A DNA stretch of 64,000 bases, from NCBI GenBank assembly GCA_903875225.1, contig CAIQVJ010000118.1, positions 1 through 64,000 on the forward strand. The letters run 5' to 3'. Below the pieces are notes generated by a model that had not been told where the DNA came from, made no database searches, and saw only the letters and a list, made by a program, of their open reading frames with translations. Each line of letters begins with the position of its first letter. Within the stretch, counting starts at the first letter, position 1. The position numbers and the translations under genes were made by a program. The DNA comes from an uncultured Pseudomonadota bacterium (GTDB lineage: Bacteria; Myxococcota_A; UBA796; SXON01). Below, piece by piece: positions 58,187-64,000 of this stretch.

Positions 58187-59696
58187 GCAGTGCGGACAAT
58201 CCCGCGTGGGGGGCCGGCTCGATCTCCACGGGGACGACCTCGGAGGTCCCGCCGCGCCATATGCGGAGCTCCGCGGCTCGGGCTCCCGCTGCTCCTGGCC
58301 GGATCCACGCAAACCCGTTGAGCCCCACGGGCTGCAGGCATTCCACGTCGTTGAACGCCGGGGACCAGTGCCCCGTGTTCATGTAGACCACGCCGTCCAC
58401 GTCGCGTGCCGATGCCCGGTGCGTGTGCCCGACGACGACGCGCTTCACCGCAGCGATCTTCGCGAGTTGCCCCACGCGCTGCTTGAGCGCGCCCTCGGTC
58501 CCCGCCACCTCGGAGCGGCAGCTCCGGGCATAGGCCACGTAGAACGGGAGGAACGCCAGGAAGAACACCACAGCGGTCCAGGTGTGAGCCCCGCTCACCC
58601 AGTGCAGGGTGAGCATCGAGTAGAACGCGACCGCGACGAGCCCGAGGAGCAGGAACGCCCTGTCCAGCCACAGCTCCCGCGCGACGCGCCAGGGTTGGAA
58701 CACGGCGGAGTGCACCGCCACCTCGCGGAGCGCGATCGCGACCGGTGGCCGCGTCTGGGCCCGCCGTGCGACGTCCTCCACACGCGCCCCGAATTCGTCG
58801 AGATCGCGCGCTGCCGGGCGGAAGCCCTCATCGAGGGAGACCCAGAGCGTCACGATGGATGACCAGAACCAGGAGATCCCGAGCAGCGGCTGGCCCCGGA
58901 TGATGTAGCGGAAGAAGAAGCGCAGGTAGTCAGGGAACGAGCGGATGAAGCTCGCCTCGACGTGGGGGTTGAAGTAGCCCATGCCGTTGAGCATCAGCTT
59001 GCCGGCGGTGTTGCCGAAGGGGGAGCGCACGCGGACGCGGCCCCCCACGTCGATGAACGGGTGGAGCGGGTCCTGGCACACGCAGTAGGCGTCCAGCTGG
59101 TTGCCGTGCACCACGAGGGTGTCGCCCCCGCACACCCGGAACCACTCGCAGAGCGTGAGCCGATCGGAGCCGCCGGGCGCCAGCGTCTCGAACAGCCTCG
59201 CGCGCACGGCGGGCCAGTGCAGGTCGAGGTCGTGGTTTCCGATGATGAAGGCGAGCGTGTGCCCGTCCTCGATCCACTTTCGGAGGGCGGCGACCAGCCC
59301 GGGGTGGAAGTCCAGGATGCGCTCCAGCTTCCAGAGCGACTTGGGCGCCTCGCTGTCGAGCCCCCGCTTCCTCTCGAGCCAGGACACCGGGAACGGAGCC
59401 GGCTCCGGGAACGCGATCACCGTGTCAAAGTCGAAGGTGTCGCCACCCAGCACCAGCTCCACGGGCTGGCCTGCACTGAGCTCCCGCAGATGGTCGAGCA
59501 CCGCGGCGATCCGGACGTCGTTCTGCAGGCCGGCCTGCTTGTACTGACGCCATCCGGGTCGGCGCGGGTCGACAGGCTCGGCGTCGGAGATGTGCAGGTC
59601 GCTCAGCACGGCCGTGAACGCCGGGCCGGGAGGGGGCGGCGCTGGGGCTTCGGGGGTTCGGGCGGTCCACAGCGGCACGCCGATGAACGTGCACAC
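58173..59696 (-). CDS. Membrane-associated metallophosphoesterase
   Basis: 507 aa. Metal motifs of the calcineurin-like family: VLSDLHISD (29-37), LGGDTFDFD, IIGNHDLDLHW, VVHGN and VVVGHTH near residue 428. Between the core blocks are two to three hydrophobic segments (about 258-275 and 335-375), so it is probably membrane-anchored. Hydrolyses a phosphoester, unknown. GTG start. Confidence 0.88.
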   Translation of the reverse strand: MCTFIGVPLWTARTPEAPAPPPPGPAFTAVLSDLHISDAEPVDPRRPGWRQYKQAGLQNDVRIAAVLDHLRELSAGQPVELVLGGDTFDFDTVIAFPEPAPFPVSWLERKRGLDSEAPKSLWKLERILDFHPGLVAALRKWIEDGHTLAFIIGNHDLDLHWPAVRARLFETLAPGGSDRLTLCEWFRVCGGDTLVVHGNQLDAYCVCQDPLHPFIDVGGRVRVRSPFGNTAGKLMLNGMGYFNPHVEASFIRSFPDYLRFFFRYIIRGQPLLGISWFWSSIVTLWVSLDEGFRPAARDLDEFGARVEDVARRAQTRPPVAIALREVAVHSAVFQPWRVARELWLDRAFLLLGLVAVAFYSMLTLHWVSGAHTWTAVVFFLAFLPFYVAYARSCRSEVAGTEGALKQRVGQLAKIAAVKRVVVGHTHRASARDVDGVVYMNTGHWSPAFNDVECLQPVGLNGFAWIRPGAAGARAAELRIWRGGTSEVVPVEIEPAPHAGLSALLTPH

Positions 59697-59726
59697 GTGA
59701 CGGGCGGTGTCCAGCCCGCCCCCCGC

Positions 59727-61418
59727 TCACCGCAACGGGCTGATCGACTTTGCGGGGCTGATCCCGAGCGGTGCGGCGTCCGGGTTGATCCCCAGGGGCG
59801 AGGCCCACACCAGGGTGCCCGTCCCGGCGTCCAGCGCGACCACCACGCCGTCGTCCGCGGTGTACACCCGGTCACCGTCTGCGACCACCGGCCCGTTGCC
59901 GAGCCGCACCTCCCAGCGGATGCCGGTGCCGTCGATCCGCGCATGGTATCCGGATCGCGTCGCGAGCACGCCTTCGGGCAGCGTCCGGGTGGCGGGCAGG
60001 GCTCCCTGCACCTTCCATCCGGGTCCCATCGAGAACGTGGTGCCCGAGCGCATCGTCACCGCGCCGGTCTTCTCCACGGCGACCCCCGCGGGCAGGAGCG
60101 CCAACGCGGGCTCCCCCTTGCCGCGCGCGAGCACCTTCCCGTGTGCCGCCTCCACGAGGGCCCACACGTCGTCACCGCCCACGACCCAGGCGTCGTGGTC
60201 GCAGGAGACGAGCCGGGGCACGCTTCCTGCCGGTGTCCCGGACAGCCCTCCCGCGGCGAGTCCCCAGCGCTTCACCCCCTTCTGCGTGTAGGCCTCCAGC
60301 GCCCCGTCCGTCGTGACCAGCCCGAGCGTGTCGCCGCAGATCTCCCCCTGCACGCCCGGTCGCCGGATGGTCGCGGTGGTAGAGGCGCCGTCGGCCTCGA
60401 ACACCCAGGCGCTCTCGTTGAAGGCCCGGAAGCGGGCGGCGCCGCGCGGGCGCGTGAAGGTGGCGACGCCCTCGCGGACGGACACCTCGGCGGGGAGCTC
60501 GCCGGCTTGCGCGAGGACCGAGCCGTCGTCCATGGCGAGCAGCGTGGCCCGCCCGCGCTGCCGGACGAGGAGGGCGGGCTCGGGGATCGCAAGCGTGGGC
60601 CAGGAGTCGGCCAGCGCCGGGATCCGGGCCCGCTCGACGCCGTCGAGTCCATAGACCACGATCGCTTCCTCGGCATGGTGGACGAGCCCCGCAGCCGAGA
60701 GCGACCACTCGCCGTCGTCGTGGGGCCATGAGCCCGCCACCTGTCCCGTGGGGGAGAGCAGTCTCAGCTGGCTGTCCGCGCCGTTGGTCCGCACGAGCAG
60801 CGTTCCGGCGTCGGGGCCCTCGGAGAGCGCAGCGACGACCGTCGCGCCTTCCGGGGATCGCCACGTGGTGGAGCCGTCCTTCCCGACCCGGGTCACCGAG
60901 CGGTCATCCATGCACACCATCGACGGCCCCGGACGGGCCTGGCACTCGCGCACCAGCCCCTCGGGCGTGGGGGCGAGCAGGGTGCCGTCCCAGCCGTGGA
61001 GCCCCTGGGCATCGACGAACCCGTCGGTGGCGGCGCTATCGACCTCCCCTGTCCACAACGTCTGCGAGAGACCGGTCCAGGGATCGACGACGCGCACGTC
61101 CGAACCCCAGGCGTAGAGCAGCCCGTCGGGGCCCACCCACGCGTTCCGGCCAGCTCGCGGCGCCGCGGCCACGTGCAGCCCGGCGGACTCCGACCACCAC
61201 GCGAACGCGGAGCTCGACTGCAGGACCAACCCGTCGCCGAGCCACTCCAGACCGTCTGCATCGAACGGGATGGAGGCGATCAGGGCGCCGTGCGGGAGCC
61301 CGTAGACCTGCACTTCGCCGTGGCTGGTCGCAAATGCGACGCGATCGGGCGTCATGGCCACAGTCTCCCCTGCCTGTGCGATGGGGAGGGTCGCCAACGC
61401 GGTGAGCAGGAGGATCAT
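59727..61418 (-). CDS. Exported propeller-like protein
   Basis: 563 aa. Signal peptide MILLLTALATLPIAQA, then repeated blocks with DG, W and GTG motifs resembling PQQ/WD-like beta-propeller strands (for example DGVVVALDAGTGTLVWASPLG at the end). No enzyme site visible. GGAGGG 6 nt before the ATG; the ATG overlaps the upstream gene's stop by four bases. Part of an operon with the partial gene upstream. Confidence 0.8.
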   Translation of the reverse strand: MILLLTALATLPIAQAGETVAMTPDRVAFATSHGEVQVYGLPHGALIASIPFDADGLEWLGDGLVLQSSSAFAWWSESAGLHVAAAPRAGRNAWVGPDGLLYAWGSDVRVVDPWTGLSQTLWTGEVDSAATDGFVDAQGLHGWDGTLLAPTPEGLVRECQARPGPSMVCMDDRSVTRVGKDGSTTWRSPEGATVVAALSEGPDAGTLLVRTNGADSQLRLLSPTGQVAGSWPHDDGEWSLSAAGLVHHAEEAIVVYGLDGVERARIPALADSWPTLAIPEPALLVRQRGRATLLAMDDGSVLAQAGELPAEVSVREGVATFTRPRGAARFRAFNESAWVFEADGASTTATIRRPGVQGEICGDTLGLVTTDGALEAYTQKGVKRWGLAAGGLSGTPAGSVPRLVSCDHDAWVVGGDDVWALVEAAHGKVLARGKGEPALALLPAGVAVEKTGAVTMRSGTTFSMGPGWKVQGALPATRTLPEGVLATRSGYHARIDGTGIRWEVRLGNGPVVADGDRVYTADDGVVVALDAGTGTLVWASPLGINPDAAPLGISPAKSISPLR

Positions 61419-64000
61419 CGCACCCTCCAGGCGACGACGGCGCCGTCGACCGTTCCGTAGATCGTGCCCGGCGCGACGGTTGGGGCGGTGTCGGTGAGCA
61501 GGAGGAGCCGTGCCTTGCCGCGCTTGTCGACCGTCACCCAGGGGCCGCCCGTGCTGCCGAGTTGCGCGAGGACGGCGTCGCGATCCACGGTCACGGTGGC
61601 CACCGCCGGGCGGGTCCACAGCACGTCGCCGTCGTTGTCGCTGCCGGTGAGCGCCCCCGCCCGGAGCGCCACCTGGGTGCCCTCCACGGTGTCTCCCGGG
61701 GTGCACCCGACCCAGATGTCGATCCCGTCGCCGGTCACGGCTGCTCCGCACCGCCAGCCGTCCGCGACGTCCTCCCACAGCGTGTCGCCGCGGGAGGTCG
61801 GGTGCTTCGGTTGGGCCACGCCCAGCCGGCTGCGGCCGTCGCTCGTCGACAGCAGGGCGTCCACGGTCCGCCGGTCGGACATCACCCAGGTGTCGCCAGT
61901 CGCGAGCAGCGCTCCGATGTCCTTCCAGGCCGCCGCGCCGTCTCGGGCATTTCGGGCGACGATGCCGGAGCGCGCGTGGGTGATCACCCGGTCACCGGAG
62001 GTCCCGAGCTGATCCGCTCGCTCCGGGGTCGACCACCGCAGTGTGCCATCGGCGTTGAGCACCCCGACCGTGTCCGCGGCTTGAAACGCCACCCCGCCGT
62101 CCGCGAGCGCCGAGACGCTCGTGACCCGGGCTGGTCCGGCATATCGCCACAGCCCGGCCTCCGCGCGGGGGAGCCGGGTATCGCCGATCCCGCGCCATTG
62201 CAGCGCGGCGGCGACGACCTCGAGCGCCCCCTCCACGAGGACCCGCCCATCCGGGCCCACCAGCATGGCGCCGGGCTTCGGCAGTCCGAGCTTCTCGGCG
62301 AGCTCGTCGTAGAAGTCGCCGGCCTCCACGGTCTGCTGGGGGTCGTGCTGGGCGGCCAGGCCGCCGAGCCGCCGGGCCAGGCCCTCGGGCGAGGCGTCGA
62401 GGTAGCGCACCACGTCGGTGGATGCCCAGAGCACGTCCATCCCGGGATCCCGGGCGGCGGCCAGCAGCCGATCCGGAACCGTGCCGTCTGCGCTGGCGAT
62501 CACCAGCGTGGGGCGCCCCGCGCGCAGGGGCAGGCTGACGGGGTTGGTGTTCACGGTGAAGCCGGTGAGGCCCGCCACGGACCGGCCCGGGGCGAGCGGC
62601 TTGCGTGGGGTCAGGAAAGGGACGCCGGCCTCGGCGTGTGTGGGCCAGGCTGGCAGCGCGGCCAGCGCAGAGAGCGGGTTCGCTGCGGTCGAGTGCAGCG
62701 CGTCGCCGAGCGCCGTCAATCGCGCCGCCAGAGCGGCGCTCTCCGCGGCGAAGTTCGGAAAATCAGCGTGGCTCAACGAGGACCACAACGCGCGGCGCAG
62801 GGGGTCGTCCGCGAGACCGCCCTCGGCCGGGGTCGGCGCCTCGACGGGCCTCCAGCGGGGGAGCGGCGCTCCGCCCAGCCTTCGCGCGGGGGCGGTGGAG
62901 GGATCGACCCGGGTGGCCCACCACGTGCCCGGCGCCGGGATCAGGACGGCGTCGAGCCAGGGGTTGCGGCGCGGAGGATCGGGCCACGCACGCGCCATCT
63001 GGTAGGCCTCCTTCGCGGTCGCAGTGTCAATCAGGTACCAGGCCTCGCCCTGGGTGACCACGAAGCCGGTCGCCGTGAGCACCTCTGGATTGCAGGGCGC
63101 CGGGAAGCTCCAGAGCTCACGGCCGGTGGCGACCTCGAAGAGCGCCGAGCGGCCGGTGCTGCCTGCCGCGTCCGGGGGGGCGTCTTCGTCCACGACGATC
63201 GCGAGCCTCCCGTCTGCCGAAACGACGCCCTCACGCGCCCATCGTGGGATCTCCGAGCCGATGTCGTGCCCGGAGGCCGTATTGACGACTCGCGTGCCGC
63301 TGGCGGTGACCCGGAGCGCGTACGGGTTCACGCTGGGCTCCATCTGCGTGCCGACCACCGTGTAGGGACGGGGGGGCGGGAGTCCGCGCCGGATGATCGG
63401 GCGCCGGGCAGTCGTCCCGGTGAAGGGATCCCAGACGAGGTCGCCGAGCGAGAAGCACGGCGCGTCGCCACAGGTGGCTGCGCGCGTCACCCCGGCCACC
63501 GCCACGGACTGCATGCTCGTGCCCGAGCTCGCGAGATGCAGGAGCGTGTCGTCGGTCAGCACCCACAACCCGCTCGCGGTGAGCGCTGCGGCGCGGCTCG
63601 GGAGCGGCGCGAACGCGACGGGCTCGCACTCGGTGTCGACCAGCAGGATGCCGGAGGCCCCGCGCAGGATCACCGGATCCCCAACCCTCGTGGGCGCGAT
63701 CACCTCGCCCTCCGCTCCATCGAGGGTGCACGACGCACCGGGGCTGTGGATCACGAGCCCACCCCCGGCGCGGGTGTATGCGACGTTCCCGTCTGGCAGC
63801 CCGGCGACGCCGTCGATGTCCCTCGCGCGGAGGGCCTCCCGTGTGCCGTCCGGGTGCACGCGTGTGAGCGTGTCGGGAGTCGTCAGGAGCAGGTCGGCCG
63901 AGCCGTCCGGCATGGTGGCGAGCGCGATGTCGCGGACCTGATCGAGGTCGAAGCTGCCGTGCTCGAAGGAGACGTGAGCCTTCCGGTGGTCGAGCGTGAC
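61415..64000 (-). CDS. Partial large propeller protein with degenerate thioredoxin-like domain
   Basis: At least 861 aa; the frame runs off the window end, so the start is missing. Several propeller-like blocks (HPDGTREALRARDIDGVAGLPDGNVAYT and others), and about residues 545-700 of the visible part a TlpA/AhpC-like domain: TVNTNPVSLPLRAGRPTLVIASADG, VRYLDASPEGLARRL, KPGAMLVGPDGRVLVEG. The CxxC is absent, so it is not a redox enzyme. Coupled to the next propeller gene. The M at 63913 is internal. Confidence 0.8.
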   Translation of the reverse strand, partial: VTLDHRKAHVSFEHGSFDLDQVRDIALATMPDGSADLLLTTPDTLTRVHPDGTREALRARDIDGVAGLPDGNVAYTRAGGGLVIHSPGASCTLDGAEGEVIAPTRVGDPVILRGASGILLVDTECEPVAFAPLPSRAAALTASGLWVLTDDTLLHLASSGTSMQSVAVAGVTRAATCGDAPCFSLGDLVWDPFTGTTARRPIIRRGLPPPRPYTVVGTQMEPSVNPYALRVTASGTRVVNTASGHDIGSEIPRWAREGVVSADGRLAIVVDEDAPPDAAGSTGRSALFEVATGRELWSFPAPCNPEVLTATGFVVTQGEAWYLIDTATAKEAYQMARAWPDPPRRNPWLDAVLIPAPGTWWATRVDPSTAPARRLGGAPLPRWRPVEAPTPAEGGLADDPLRRALWSSLSHADFPNFAAESAALAARLTALGDALHSTAANPLSALAALPAWPTHAEAGVPFLTPRKPLAPGRSVAGLTGFTVNTNPVSLPLRAGRPTLVIASADGTVPDRLLAAARDPGMDVLWASTDVVRYLDASPEGLARRLGGLAAQHDPQQTVEAGDFYDELAEKLGLPKPGAMLVGPDGRVLVEGALEVVAAALQWRGIGDTRLPRAEAGLWRYAGPARVTSVSALADGGVAFQAADTVGVLNADGTLRWSTPERADQLGTSGDRVITHARSGIVARNARDGAAAWKDIGALLATGDTWVMSDRRTVDALLSTSDGRSRLGVAQPKHPTSRGDTLWEDVADGWRCGAAVTGDGIDIWVGCTPGDTVEGTQVALRAGALTGSDNDGDVLWTRPAVATVTVDRDAVLAQLGSTGGPWVTVDKRGKARLLLLTDTAPTVAPGTIYGTVDGAVVAWRVR

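Overview
This is about 64 kb of very GC-rich bacterial chromosome from a Gram-negative organism. It has TolQ/MlaE-type envelope genes, many lipoproteins with LxxC lipoboxes, a Tat-exported molybdoenzyme and outer-membrane-like proteins. Several features point to a Myxococcota or deltaproteobacterial relative: Asp/Thr/Ala-rich linkers in lipoproteins, a protein resembling the MXAN_5187 C-terminal family, two class III cyclases, and one-component sigma-54 control. The placement is an inference. I see no rRNA, tRNA, prophage, IS element or CRISPR array.

Layout. 1-309: direct-repeat DNA before def. 310-9795: def and a TolQ/ExbB-like membrane protein; bioD with a small gene and an MBL-fold hydrolase; hypotheticals; a receiver-domain protein without the usual phospho-Asp; MXAN_5187-like and DUF6335-like proteins; a lipoprotein hydrolase; and an operon of DUF444, SpoVR and a small gene. 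11164-20602: a membrane adenylate cyclase, an active/inactive pair of M16 peptidases translationally coupled to an internally duplicated membrane protein and two bacterial-PH-domain proteins, then an EamA transporter divergent from an arylsulfotransferase-like lipoprotein. 20609-28940: a soluble cyclase, hscA-fdx, an XPB-like helicase, a NUDIX hydrolase, a D-rich lipoprotein, a prenyl synthase and a lipoprotein. 29030-33033: a cobalamin-type radical SAM protein, a GT-C-like membrane protein and a TetR regulator.

33148-44274 is the most coherent block, a sulfur/redox island. It holds a DUF2892 protein, a rhodanese lipoprotein, a PAS-AAA-Fis sigma-54 activator, a 12-heme c-type cytochrome lipoprotein, a Psr/Phs-like molybdoenzyme with its Fe-S and NrfD subunits, a split YeeE/YedE transporter whose second half carries a degenerate rhodanese domain, a DUF6132 protein, thioredoxin, a sigma factor and a DUF302 protein. 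A near-perfect -24/-12 promoter lies just upstream of the molybdoenzyme. The likely picture is a sigma-54-controlled quinone-linked sulfur-compound oxidoreductase with its own sulfur import and persulfide/thiol handling. The substrate cannot be read from the sequence.

44405-64000: a GT-C-like protein, a lone xanthine-dehydrogenase-type large subunit, a D-rich FG-GAP-repeat lipoprotein, a four-gene ABC/Mla-like operon with no MCE gene, a parvulin-type isomerase, two coupled radical SAM proteins with a small exported protein, a membrane protein, an exported protein, a membrane metallophosphoesterase, and two coupled propeller-like exported proteins, one cut by the window edge.

A window-wide signal: at least 18 genes lack a Shine-Dalgarno but have a TA-type -10 box (often GGATA or GCTA) ending 5-7 nt before the start codon. 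This suggests widespread leaderless transcription. Genes with a clear Shine-Dalgarno instead have similar boxes about 20 nt or more upstream.
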